DNA of 64,000 nt from the NCBI RefSeq assembly GCF_050624435.1, contig NC_134534.1:65309501-65373500 (forward strand), read 5' to 3'. Origin of the DNA: Tenrec ecaudatus (taxonomy: Eukaryota; Chordata; Mammalia; Afrosoricida; Tenrecidae). Made by a program: the position numbers and the translations under genes. Positions 32,836 to 43,281 of this stretch are shown piece by piece; position 1 is the first letter of the stretch, and each line of letters starts with the position of its first letter. Below the pieces are notes generated by a model. That model was not told where the DNA came from. It was given only the letters and a program-made list of their open reading frames with translations, and made no database searches.

Positions 32836-33545
32836 GAAAACAAATGACAATGGAGTTGCGGTAATAAGGGTCTGGGTGTAGGCAATATCAGTGAGAAGGA
32901 AGAATAGGAAGGGTCAGAAGTATAGAAGGTAGACTCAATAGCCCACATCGCCAAGTGAATGTAGAGCTGAGTGGCTGGGTGATCATATGCGCTGGCTCCA
33001 GTTCTCTGTCTGGGGAAACTAGATGAGAGGTATTTCTTACCTAATGCCCATAACTAAGATGAGAAATACAAAAAACAAACAAACAAAAAAAGGCATGTTG
33101 GTAATGAACGCAATGCTGAACTTGGCAAGTCTGGCTTGCTTATAGGACATTCAGAGAAAGACCATCAGTCATTCATTGAAGAGCAAGATAGCTAAGTTGG
33201 AGAGAAGGTATTTGCGAGTAATACACACAAAGGTGGTCGTGTGTGTGTGTGTGTTTATAACTTAATAAGATCTCTTAGAAAGAAAGATCCTGTAAAATTA
33301 TCAACGAGCAGAAGGCGGAAGACAATACCTTGGGAAGCACCAACTTTTAGGGCTTGTCTGAGAAAGAAGAGCTTATCAGGACTGACTGAGAAGGACTCAG
33401 AAAGCTAAGGAAAGCATGGGTTTCTGGAAGGGAAGTGCCAATTGCCACAGTGAGGTCGAGTAAGGGAAGACTGAGAAGCCCCTAAGAAGGAGCATTAGAC
33501 GTCATGTATGACCTCTGACCGTCCTGTTCAGGAAGGGGGGAGGGG
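32836..33545 (-). mobile_element. L2 LINE, internal part
   Basis: The plus strand is antisense L2 coding sequence: 'tagactcaatagcccacatc' (32931), 'ggtatttcttacctaatgcc' (33029), then 'gactgagaaggactcagaaa' (33383) and 'gtgaggtcgagtaagggaag' (33450). The last blocks correspond to positions upstream of those in the L2 at 2916-7390. A (GT)n run lies at 33237-33255. Confidence 0.6.
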
Positions 33546-34149
33546 CAAAGGGATATATGGAAGGTAGCCTGACTCTTAATCAAGGAACCAGACAGCTCTT
33601 CAAGTCAAGTCTTAAATGTATTGTCTCCTAGAAAAATTGTACTTCTCATACAACAGATATAAGGAATGTGAAACGACAAACTTTTCTGAAAGACAACTGA
33701 CCATTTGTATCCAAAGTGAATGTATCAGACTGCTGTCAGTCATCTGTGTCTCTACAAGCCCAGAGATGGTGGTGACTTGGGCACTGTCAGTGCTGTGGTC
33801 AAGCCAGTGATCCAGTCCTGGATCAGCACGCTCCCTGGTGGCCTGTGCTCAGGTCTGAAGGTGCAGTAGTTGCAAGTGGGTGTCGAATGCCTAACCTGTG
33901 GAGGTAGCCCTCCTGGAGGCGCTCAGAGGTGAAAGATCCTTCTCACCTGGGCTATAAGGTGATGTCTCTACTCTGGTGGGCTTGTGATTTCAACTCTTTT
34001 TGCTTTTTATTTGTTGTCACGAAATATGACTTCTACCTCAAGAGAAAAGCCATGAAGCAGAAGGTACTGGGTTCAAGCTCTAGTGGAAGCCAGCCTGCTG
34101 TGGGACCCTGAGCAAAGGCTCCGTAAGGGACCACAGTTGGGATGACAAG
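33546..34149. other. single-copy DNA, no gene recognised
   Basis: No exon is recognised. The 'gggttcaagctctagtggaa' area (34068) faintly recalls a MIR but is too short to call. Confidence 0.35.
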
Positions 34150-34690
34150 ACTTGTACAGGCATAGATTGGGCTATGTTGTCATTCGGTTTTTGTGGTGAA
34201 TTAAACGGATATAAATTATTCTCCCCATTGAGAAATGAAGCCGATTTCCCTTCCTTTGGGATTGGGGCAGGGCCTGTGACTATTGAATGAACAGAACGTG
34301 GTGAAAATGATGCTGAAGATGGCATCTTTCCTTCTGATTTGACTCCTCACTCGGACACTTCGGTCACTTACTCTCAGAACCCAGCCACCACTTGGGCACT
34401 GTGGGATGCCCAAGCCACAAGGAAAGGCCTGCTGGTCAACAGACTCGGCTGGGCTTGAAACACAGCGGTATCACCTGCCAGCCATGTGAGTGGGCTCCAA
34501 CCTTAAAGCCTCAGATGACTGCAGCCTTAGGGACACGAGACAGAGCAGAAGTGCCACCCAGTGGAACCCAGCCAACTACAGAATTGTGAGAAATCATTTC
34601 AGAGTGGTTGTTTGGAGTCATCTTGGTTTGGTTTGCTACATGGCTGTGGGATGATTGGAACCATTTTTCATTGATATTTTTCCTAAGCTT
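34150..34690 (+). mobile_element. MLT1-type LTR
   Basis: Sense MLT1 blocks: 'gtgaattaaacggatataaa' near 34196, 'ctgccagccatgtgagtggg' (34476), 'gcctcagatgactgcagcct' (34508) and 'aactacagaattgtgagaaa' (34572). The end of the LTR is diverged. MLT1 is an ERVL-MaLR LTR. No internal retroviral sequence is present. Confidence 0.7.
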
Positions 34691-35365
34691 TTAACTCACT
34701 TGCTGGAGTAAGCTGGCAAAAACAAACCTTAATGTATGAATTCGTTTCCATCTTGGCTGCCCAGAATCCTTTTCATGCATTTAGCGCGTTATCATCCTGG
34801 GCATGAGGTAGAGGCCCAGAGAGACAGGAAAATCCAACAGGAGAAGGGAGACCCCTCTCTCGGTGGGTAAGCAGAGCTCCTTGGGGCCAGGGCTGTTTTC
34901 GTTCGGAGGCTGACTCCCACCCTCTTTCCAGTCAAGCTCCATGAAGAGGGCCAATGCTCGCCTTAGGGGAGCCCCCCTGGGTGAGTTCCCATTCTTTCCT
35001 GAATTGAGCACTTATCTTAGTGACATGACATCGCACATATCACAAGAACAGGGTGGCTGTGGCCTTTTTCAATGCCACCAATTCAGCTCAGCCACCCCAT
35101 CCACTGTGAACCCTGCTCGACTTGTCGCCTCCTCCACATGCTTCAGCTAGCATAAGCTCTAGCTCCGGGGAAACCTGACTAGCTTTCCTCTATTGTTGGC
35201 TATTGTTTCATCTCAAATCTCCAGGACAAGGGCACTAACTCGTTTGGAGTCCCACACGCTGTTAGGTAGATCAGGAAGGAAGGACAAAAGCTGACACACA
35301 CTTTTCTCAAGTGGCTGTTGGCCTCCATTGTGTGCCCCCCCCCCCACACACCCCCATGGCCATCC
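34691..35365. other. single-copy DNA, no gene recognised
   Basis: Nothing recognisable apart from a short C-rich run at about 35334-35346 at the right end. Confidence 0.4.
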
Positions 35366-35530
35366 TGCGTGTCACAGGGTAGACCTGCTCTACAGGGTTT
35401 TCATGGCTTTAAGTCTGATGGAAGCAGTTTGCCACATCTTTTTTTTCCCCTCCCTGCAAAGCAGCGAGATGAGTTTGAACCCCCATTTTCCAGGTTCGCA
35501 GTTGATGACAAATCACTTATGCCATCAGTC
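35366..35530 (-). mobile_element. AfroSINE, antisense, diverged
   Basis: Faint antisense order: 'ctacagggttttcatggctt' (35391), then 'aagcagtttgccacatcttt' (35421), 'gatgagtttgaacccccatt' (35468) and 'ggttcgcagttgatgac'. This matches the body and box-B region of an old AfroSINE. Confidence 0.55.
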
Positions 35531-36240
35531 TTCTCTGAAATGCATATTGTTATGATGATGCTTTTGTCTCATGGGAGCCCAGAAACATGTCAGTTCCCTA
35601 AGTGAGCCTGGTTTCCTGACCAGCCAAAACGCCATTTGGTGTTGCAATGATGGCTAATAAGCATGTGGAGACTCTTCAACGCAATGCAATCCATCTATCA
35701 GGAAAGTTTGCTTACAGCGCACACTACTGCTATAATCTTTGGCATTTCAGATCTAAAGGAATTTCTAGCTCGATAGTTGTGTTGTTTTTCTATTTTCTGG
35801 AACATAAAATGATGGCAGGGAGATCCTATTACTAGGAAAGATTAAAGTTAAACAAGATGGTTTGTGGTGAGTTATCGTGTATGGAATTAATTTCATTTCC
35901 AGGTTTGGATGATCTCATAAATTATTCTTTTGGTCGACAATTTCACCCTAACCTGCTAGATTGAATTATTTCCTTGTAATGCAGACCCCCTGCCTAGTCC
36001 GTAACAAAGAACACATGGTGAGTCTTGGCTGGCATGGGTGGTAGATGACAGATGCCCACAGTTATCTGAGAGCTGTTGGCACTGGGCTCAGCCACATGCC
36101 CCGGTGGGAAAATTGATGGTATTATCAAAGGCGCATTGTTGCCATATCAGGGCGGGTGGTGGAGATGAGAGACAAACCCTCGAACGCTACTTTCAGACTT
36201 TGAAATGGTTTCATTCCAGTAGGCCTAACACAATAGAACA
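35531..36240. other. single-copy DNA, candidate conserved noncoding 35641-35960
   Basis: The interval has no recognised repeat. 35641-35960 is AT-rich, CpG-depleted and rich in homeobox-like and other regulatory-looking words ('atggctaataagcatgtgga', 'cagatctaaaggaatttcta', 'ggaattaatttcatttcc'). Its texture resembles vertebrate conserved noncoding elements, but only alignment can decide. Confidence 0.3.
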
Positions 36241-36545
36241 ATGTTGTCGTTTTGATTGTTAGCTGCCATTGGGTCTGCTCCAACCTTATGTCTAACAGAC
36301 CTTACATGTAACACGAGCAAAATGTTGCCCAGCCTTGTACCTTCTCCATGACTAGCCGTACGTTTGGGTCCATGGTTGTGGCGACTGTGTCTCAATCCAA
36401 GTCATTGAGATGTCCCTCGGGTGTCCTTTTTGTAGTGGCTGAGTTCTCCTGATGAGGTGGCCAAAGTAGGCAAGAAGTTTCGCCATCCGTGCTTCTAAGG
36501 CGCGTTCTGGGTGTATTTCTTCCGAGCCTAATTAAACTTCTGGTA
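36241..36545 (-). mobile_element. RTE-clade LINE 3' end, antisense
   Basis: The 3' terminus is visible inverted: 'gttgtcgttttgattgttag' (36243) is the antisense of an RTE '(caa)n' type tail, followed by 'ctgccattgggtctgctcc', then 'gccagtcttgt'-type blocks, 'gttgtggcgactgtgtctca' (36374) and 'tcgccatccgtgcttctaag' (36479). It is 5'-truncated and lacks some internal sequence compared with 53367-53796. Confidence 0.75.
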
Positions 36546-37370
36546 TCTCAGAAAGACGGTGGCTCAAGAAGCCAGCTTTGCAGAGTCATAACTTGTAACA
36601 CACTCAGATCCCTTCCAAAGAAGGACAAAACTTGCTTCCTTGTCCTCAGGAGGATCATCTCAGAGGACTGAAAATGCATCCTCCAGATCTACTGGAGGGG
36701 AGCAGAGAGAGAGAGAGGGGGGGGGGGTGGTTCTAGAAATAAAAACCCCAGAGCTGTTGTGGCTCCTTGTACATTCAGGGAGCAACCAGACACCCTCCAA
36801 AGCCGTTCTTCTTGATGGGAGAGGGGGACAAATCCTATCAACCCGTGCACCGAGCAAAGCCCTCTAAAGGCTTAGAATGACCTGATCTTCAATCCATGGG
36901 ACTCTGAGCCTGGCTGGGTGTACACCATTGGCTCGCTGTGAAATCCACAACTCAAATAGGACTTTGGGATCTCTTGCCTCTTTGAAGACTGAAAACAGAT
37001 GGCGAAACCATCTCTGTAGCTGAAATCGACCACCCCCACTCTTCCTTTGGGTCCACCATGGCCGTCTGTCGGCAGCCCTTAGGGCACCTGTCTCCAACAC
37101 TACCAACCTCACCAGGACAGGCTCCTTGCTGTACCCCACTTGGCCACCCTAGTGGGGTAATGAGCTGGCTCTGGAACTGGGCTGTCAGCTGTCAGCACAT
37201 GTCTCTGAGAATTCCCATTTTAACAAACTTTATATAAAGAAAATTTCTCCATAGGACAAATTCATTTTATACAATGCCTAACCACACTGGTTGGCCTGGC
37301 ACAGAAAGGTTTTCCAGGACATGAGACATTTAATGCTGAAACCAGAAGTTAGGAACCCAAACCTATTGTC
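36546..37370. other. single-copy DNA with purine/G run
   Basis: A (GA)n stretch followed by about 12 consecutive G lies near 36704-36728. No exon is recognised in the overlapping plus and minus frames at 36640-37139. Confidence 0.4.
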
Positions 37371-37558
37371 CTGGAATGGATGCTGACTCTTGTGCCCAGG
37401 CATTATCAAGTCGAACTATTCCACAGGGTTTTCTTGGTTGATTCTTTCTGAAAGCAGGTGGCCAGGTTTTCTTCTGCACTGCTGCTGGGCAGGCTCCACC
37501 CACCCTGAGTTCTTTTTTGGTCAGTAGTCCAGTGCAGACCACCCATTCAAGGACCCTT
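37371..37558 (-). mobile_element. AfroSINE, antisense, older variant
   Basis: 'tggatgctgactcttgtgcc' (37378), 'ccacagggttttcttggttg' (37421), 'agcaggtggccaggttttct' (37455) and a diverged head near 37540 fit the older AfroSINE variant in reverse. Confidence 0.6.
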
Positions 37559-37568
37559 CCTTTACCTT

Positions 37569-37770
37569 AGGAGCGAAACTCACTGCCATCGAGTGGATGC
37601 TGACTCCCAGTGGCCCTATAGGACGGAGAACTGCCCCTGTGCGTTTCTGAGACCGAACTCTTTATGGGAGTAGAAAGTCCCATCTTTCTCTCTCAGAGCA
37701 GCTGGTGGTTTTGAACAACTGACCTTGCAGTCAGCAACTCAATGTGTAACCGCTACAGCACTGGGGCTGA
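37569..37770 (-). mobile_element. AfroSINE, antisense
   Basis: Well preserved: 'cgaaactcactgccatcgag' (37574), 'tggccctataggacggagaa' (37611), 'tggttttgaacaactgacct' (37706) and 'gtgtaaccgctacagcact' (37744). It lies tail-to-head beside the preceding antisense copy, 10 bp away. Confidence 0.9.
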
Positions 37771-38643
37771 AGGGAGCAGAAATCGTGAAGGTTCTGTCAC
37801 TACCACGTGGACTGTCTTCTGACTTTGGGCTACCTGGCCACCCTGAGAAATTTCGGCAATTATTCTTTCCATTATCCAGCAAGAACGTACCCCAGGAAGC
37901 AACATGAGCCCCTTCCGCGAGCCCTGTCTTCTGGTGACAAAGAAAAAGAAATCGTGTGCTAAAGCCTCCAGAGCTAAGATTATTCATACCACGGTTCTGT
38001 TTCTTTTCAGCCTCTGTAGCTCCCCAAGGGTGGGCCGCTTAGTTTTCTCATACAACCCAGTGAATCACAGTGAGAGGCCCGACTGGAGCCTTGGCAAACC
38101 GAGTGTGTTATAAGATATGCGAGGGCAGGTCAACATATTTTCTCCTGTCTGGGCCATCTAAGTGTCTTTAAAGCACGCTGAGTCAGAGAGCTTGGCATCG
38201 CCCAGGGCAGCTCCTTTGCTCCGTCTGGAAAAGATACATAGATTATGAGTAGTGGAGACATGTGTTTTTTGTCCAGAGATGGGTGTCCTGCTAGGGAAGA
38301 ATGCACGAGGCATGAAACACAGCCTCGTTTGTGTCATATGGGTACTGGGACACGGTGCCAGTCCATTGGAGCATGTTCTGTGGACCAGGCCTCGGCGGAC
38401 GGAACATGAGCATTGAGGATGTTCTCATGTAACGATCTTGGCCCGAATCTTTCTTTTTCCAGCCTTGAGGACTAGTGGGCAGCACAGGGAGGGGAGCAGG
38501 GCATGCAACGTCACAATACTCGAGGTATGGATGAAGCACTAGTAGTAACTGCTGGATCCTGCGACCAGGAATCCCTGCTCTGTGCAGTCTTGGTGAGACG
38601 TCGGCACCAACTCTAATACAGAGAAGCGAAACTGACCAACACT
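37771..38643. other. single-copy DNA, no gene recognised
   Basis: No repeat or exon is recognised. The minus-strand frame at 37739-37987 extends into the adjacent SINE and is therefore not a gene. Confidence 0.4.
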
Positions 38644-39005
38644 TGTCAGGGTTTTCTAGAGAAACGGATTCTTACGGAGAGCTGTCAGCCTATCTACCTC
38701 TCTATCAAGAGATTGAAGGAATTGGCTTACACAGTGGTGGAACTGGTCAGTCTGAAATCCAAGCAGCAGGCTAAAAAATGCCAGCCAGATAGCTAGATTA
38801 TAGCCTTGAGGGAGTCTTCTTCAGACTGTCATTGGATTGGATGAGCCCCACCCACCCACCCACATGGTCTTGGTCTTTATTCAGGTCAACTGATTTAAGT
38901 ATTAATCACATGTAAATAGCTTCCAAACAACATCTGGATTAGTGTTTGACCCAACAATAGGGCCTTGTTGCCTAGCCAGGTTGACACATACAATTAAGCA
39001 TGACA
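38644..39005 (-). mobile_element. ERVL (MLT2-like) LTR, reverse orientation
   Basis: Begins TGTCAGGGTTTTCTAGAG and ends near 'ttaagcatgaca', so the reverse strand has the TG...CA structure of an LTR. Typical antisense MLT2 blocks are 'attgaaggaattggcttac' (38713), 'ttggattggatgagccccac' (38831) and 'gttgacacatacaattaagc' (38980). It is only 362 bp, without a retroviral interior. Confidence 0.75.
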
Positions 39006-39600
39006 TGAAATGCCACTAAAGTAGTGTTGGCACAACATACTCGCTCGGGCTGTGTCTGAATCCTTGGAGTGTTGTTTTGGGGTTAAATGGCTCATCACCC
39101 AGTTCATTGTGCTTTTAGCCCAATATTGAATGATCTGAGCCCCAAACATTCTACAGCCAAATTCTATAAAACCTTTTAGGCCAGGCTGACGCCTCTAGCT
39201 TCTCTCAGTCTTCTGATTATACCCAACCCTGTCCTGGCCCCTCCTGCCTAACATGTCCTCCCCTCCAGCCCACCCCCCTGCTCACCCCTACCACCCAGAT
39301 CTGTGCAAGCCCCTCTTCCTGCATAAGGGCCTTTTGAGCGCTGGGACTCCTCCTCCTAAAACGCAGCACTGTTCAGCTGCCTCATTCATTCCCTCGGAGC
39401 CAACAGTAAGTCCAGATCTTGTATTCCATTTTCTTTTTCCATGAACTTCTGAAAGACCCCTCATGTATAGATATGTCCCGCTTCTTAGATGGAAAGCTCC
39501 CGGAGGACTAATTCTGTCTGACCTTTCCCAGGTATGTCCAGGTCTTGCCCCTAGGAGAAACTGGGTTATGATTGCCGACCCAATTTGATCAAAAGAACCT
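39006..39600. other. mostly single-copy, possible sense L2 at 39240-39560
   Basis: The right half has phrases of sense L2 ('agggccttttgagcgctggg' at 39326, 'cttagatggaaagctccc' at 39484), which would make it an L2 3' part on the plus strand. The match is weak. No gene is seen. Confidence 0.4.
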
Positions 39601-39601
39601 G

Positions 39602-40330
39602 GGATCAAAACCAGGAGACAGCAATTCCACTCCTAAGTCTTGCACACATGAAGGCCCATGGCAGCTTTATTCATAACGCCCAAAGATTGGAAACAGCCCA
39701 CTGTGCATAAACAGAAAATGAATGTAGGATGGAATACTACTGGGGACTAAAAACAGAGCAACCTATTGACATGCAAATAGCTTGGGTGAATCTGAAAGAT
39801 ACTATACTGTGAGAATTCGTACCCGAGATAGTATATGCTGTGTGATCGCACTTATCTGACCTTTGAGAGCAGGCAAAGCCCACTGACACTGAAAAAATAT
39901 CAGCGCAGTACTCACTTTCAGGGGCTGGAGAGAGTGACTTGGGAAGGGACAAGAGGGCATTCTCTAGGACAATGATAACGTTTTATATCTGGATAAATGT
40001 GTGTGTTACACAGGTGTCTACATCCGTCAAACCTCAGTGGTTCTATGTTCCATTGGCTCAGTAGCTTGTATATTTCATCGCATGTAAATTTTATCTCAAA
40101 GGATGAAAAAGCACATTAACAGAACACGAATGTGTATGCTGAAGGGAAGGGGGAGGGTACTGATGGCTACAGTTGACTTGGCAATACTTCAAAAGGTGGC
40201 TGGCTGGCTGAAGGGAAGGATAGATGGGAAGATGTGTGACGAAGCAATATGGTACAGCAAAACATCACCAATGAAAGCACATGGTGGTAGGCTACTACCC
40301 GAACGCTGCATTAATATTTAGGCGGAAGGG
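39602..40330 (+). mobile_element. old L1 3' end
   Basis: Clear ancient L1 3' region: 'gacagcaattccactcctaa' (39616), 'atggcagctttattcataac' (39658), 'ggatggaatactactgggga' (39728), 'gcaaatagcttgggtgaatc' (39773) and 'catgtaaattttatctcaaa' (40080). Its subfamily differs from the long-3'-UTR L1. There is no usable coding frame. Confidence 0.75.
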
Positions 40331-41356
40331 AGGTGAGTTAGAGGGATGAACATCTTCCTCTCTACTGGTTGTCGAAGAGGAGGCAGTGTCCTTGGGGGTA
40401 GGCGGGTTTCTAGGGAGTGTGTCAGAGGTGTGTGAGGGAGGACAGGGCGGGTGGGTGGGTGGTGGTGCAGTGTACTGGATTTGCTGCTCATGGAAGATTG
40501 GGGTTAAGAATGGATTTGGGCTTAATAGTAGATTGTAGTTGCTATGCTTGGGGATGGAGTGGTTTTTGCCATGATCTGAAAAGGGAGGTTTATTGTGTCC
40601 TCCTCCTATATGCAATGGCTATACAGGAAAAAAAGAATGAATTTGTGGCCTCCAGGGGCCTGGACAGGGAGGGTCAAAATAAGGAAGGGGCTAGTTCGGG
40701 GACTTGCTAGGCACAATATGGCTTAGGGCTTTGATCTCCAGTCACTGCCCATAGGGCTGCACCATCCTCGGCACATTCGAAGTATGAAAGAATGTTTACT
40801 GAGTGGCAGGCTGTCTGAGCTGGACCACTAGCTGAGCAGAAGCCCTTGAAGACCAGAGTCCAAGTCGTGGTTCAAAGGACTATCTTTTCCTAGGAAACCT
40901 TGATAATCCAAACCACATCTAACCTCATCCCTCCCTTTGAGAGGGTAACTGGGCTGGTAGATCAGAGGAGAGCCCAAGCTTCCTCCATCTGGATTTCGGC
41001 AGAGGTTGCACACTGGCAGCCTCGGGCTGGTCCAGCCCACAGATGTCTTATGTGTTTTGCTTGGCCTCCCAGAGGGTTGTTGTTTTTAAGTTGAGTTCAT
41101 TTGCCAAGAGTTTAAAATCACATAAAATCTGGACTGCCTGCATCCATTGAAATGATGGAAAAATCCGGCAACCATGGGCTTGGGCGGCAGCAGTTGGCAG
41201 GAATGAGTGGTAGCTGCTTCCTCGGAGACGCAGCCCACCCTCCCAGCCCTGTCTCCCCCTCTGTGGGCATTGGCATTCTGACTCCGGTGTCCTCTCCCAT
41301 GTGACCAGAGGGAGAAGGCAAGGTTGGCTCATAGTAAACGTGAACTAACCATCGCC
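40331..41356. other. single-copy DNA, no gene recognised
   Basis: The plus strand at 40380-40480 is G/T-rich with a short GGGT repeat. Both strands carry ~100-codon frames across it that reflect composition only. Confidence 0.4.
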
Positions 41357-41514
41357 GAATAAATATTTATTGAGCACCTAACAAGTGTGTTTGGGTGTGG
41401 GACATGGTCAAAACCAAAAAGGCTCATTCCCTTTTCTAAAGGAACTTAGAGACTAGAGGACCATAGGAAGTTCACCCCCTGTTAAAAAAAAAAAAAAGGC
41501 AAATGAAACCATCA
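41357..41514 (-). mobile_element. L2 LINE 3' end, piece a
   Basis: The inverted L2 terminus 'aataaatatttattgagcac' (41359) marks the 3' end. The copy then continues leftward in its own sense through 41696-42009, 42564-42608 and 46828-46932, separated by later insertions. Confidence 0.7.
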
Positions 41515-41695
41515 ACCACCCACCCAACAGTTGCTGTCAAGTCCCTCTGACGCATGGGAATTCCATATGTGCTACAGTAGAACTCAGTGGGTTTTCAGTG
41601 GCTGGTTTTCCAAAAATAGACCACCAGGTGTTGCTTACAAGGTCTCTCTGGGAGAACCGAATCTCCAACATTTCAGCTAACAGCCCCGTCCCAGT
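41515..41695 (-). mobile_element. AfroSINE, older variant, inside L2
   Basis: 'cagttgctgtcaagtccctc' (41528), 'acagtagaactcagtgggtt' (41574), 'atagaccaccaggtgttgct' (41616) and 'gaaccgaatctccaacattt' (41655) are antisense blocks of the older AfroSINE variant. L2 sequence lies on both sides. Confidence 0.7.
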
Positions 41696-42009
41696 GTATT
41701 GTCTATTTGCACCACCCAGGAACTCGCCAAATAATGATATACTATCATAAATGTTGTAAGGAAACCTGATGAGATAGGGGGTGTGATAGAGCCTAGCTTG
41801 GTGTAGTGATGACCTGCCTGCCTTAGATAAGCTGGTGAGGAAGGCCTCTTGTGGTAACATTTGTGAGTCAAGTCCTGATGGGCAAGATGAGTTAGGAAAG
41901 AGCTGTGCAGTGGAGGGCAGGCCTAAGGTTGGGAAGTACTGGGGTTTGGGCGGAAGAAAGGCCAAAGTCATAGGGGTTAGGTAGAGAATAGAAAAAGATG
42001 AGGTTGGAG
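41696..42009 (-). mobile_element. L2 LINE, piece b
   Basis: Antisense L2 3' UTR and coding tail ('gaggaaggcctcttgtggta', 'agagctgtgcagtggagggc'). Its right edge carries GAAAAAGATGAGGTTGGAG (41991-42009), which is repeated with one mismatch at 42564-42582 beyond the next L1. Confidence 0.6.
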
Positions 42010-42563
42010 GCGTTCAGGAACTAGAGGAAGGTTTTGAGTTTCATTGTTGCTACACTGAACCCTGAGTGACTCATCTCTTCCCCACTACCCCTCTAGAAGG
42101 GATGTCCAGCTGTCTAGAGATGGGCATTGGGTCCCCATCATGCACTCCCCCTCATTCACGGTGATGTGATTCCCACCACCACCCCGCCTTTGTTGTTTGA
42201 GACCTGGCCTCCTCTGCCCTTCACTATCACCCATGTTGGTGTGCTGCTTCCGTGTGGGCTTTGTTGTTTCTGGGCTATGGGCAATGGGAGGGTGGGTGAG
42301 GGGAGACACCAGGCAGTGTAAGATAAGATATAATTATTTATAAACTATTAAGGGACCAGGGGGAAGGGGGGAGCGGGGAGGGAGGGGGAGGGGAAAAAAG
42401 GGAAATCGAGCTGATTCCAGGAACCCAAGTGGAAGGTGAATTTTGAGAATGACGAGTGCAACGAATGTATAAGTGTTCTTTGCTCAACTGATGTATGTAT
42501 GGATTGTGATCAGAGTTGTATGAGCCCCAATAAAAAGATTTTTTAATAATAAAAATAAAAAAA
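42010..42563 (+). mobile_element. L1 LINE with 5' inversion (twin-primed)
   Basis: Two L1 3' UTR segments face opposite ways. 42010-42277 is antisense ('ggaactagaggaaggttttg', 'ggcattgggtccccatcatg') and 42278-42563 is sense, ending in 'gagccccaataaaaagattt' plus an A-rich tail. About 0.2 kb of 3' UTR is missing at the junction. A 19-bp target duplication with one mismatch (41991-42009 / 42564-42582) encloses the whole, so it is a single insertion. Twin priming is the accepted cause of such structures. Confidence 0.92.
42357..42403 (+). repeat. L1 3' UTR polypurine G-rich tract
   Basis: Several runs of three to six G (GGGGG, GGGGGG, GGGG, GGG, GGGGG, GGGG) occur in a pure purine context, sufficient for a G-quadruplex on the L1 sense strand. 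Equivalent tracts are at 9025-9064 and, inverted as C-rich runs, at about 3875, 14177, 21583, 42790 and 48222. Confidence 0.85.
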
Positions 42564-42608
42564 GAAAAAGATGAAGTTGGAGAGATGGGCAGATGATAGG
42601 CCTTGCAG
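42564..42608 (-). mobile_element. L2 LINE, piece c
   Basis: A short remnant of the same L2 between two L1 insertions, starting with the second copy of the 19-bp target duplication. 'ggccttgcagtccaagga' is the antisense of the L2 'tacaaggcc' region. Confidence 0.6.
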
Positions 42609-43281
42609 TCCAAGGAAGACGTTTTTTGTTTGTTTGTTTTTAAATCATTTTATTGGGGCTCATACAACTCTTATCACAATCCATACATATATCAATTGTG
42701 TAATGCACACTTATACATTCGTTGCCCTCGTCATTCTCAAAATTCACTTTCCACTTGGGTTCCTGGAATCAGCTCCTCATTTTATTTTTTCCCTTTCCCC
42801 TCCCTCCCAGCTCCCCCCTCCCTCATGAAGCCTTAATAATTTATAAATTATTATTTTATCTTATACTGCCTGGCATCTCCCTTCACTCACTTTTCTGTTG
42901 CCCATCCCCCAGAGAGGAGGTTACATGTAGATCCTTGTGATCAGTTCCCCCTTTCTATCTCCCCTTCCCTTCCAGTATCATCACTCTCACCGCTGGTCCT
43001 GAGGGGTTCATCTGTCCTGGATTCCCTGTGTTTCCAGTTCCCATCTGCACTGCTGTGCATCCTCTGGTCTAACCAGGTTTGCAAGGTAGAATTGGGACCA
43101 TGATAGTTGGGGGGAGGAAGTGTTTAAGAAATAAAGGAAGGCTGTGATTTTCCATATTGCTACACTGAACCCTGAGTGACTCATCTCCTCCCCACTACCT
43201 CTCTGCAAGGGATGTCCAGTTGTCTACAGATGGGCATTGGGTCCCCATCATGAGCTCCCCTCATTCACGATAATATGATCT

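Noticed and set aside
41537-41971. 144-codon minus-strand frame
   Set aside because: It runs across an L2 fragment and an AfroSINE inserted in it, so it is a chance chimera of two noncoding repeats.
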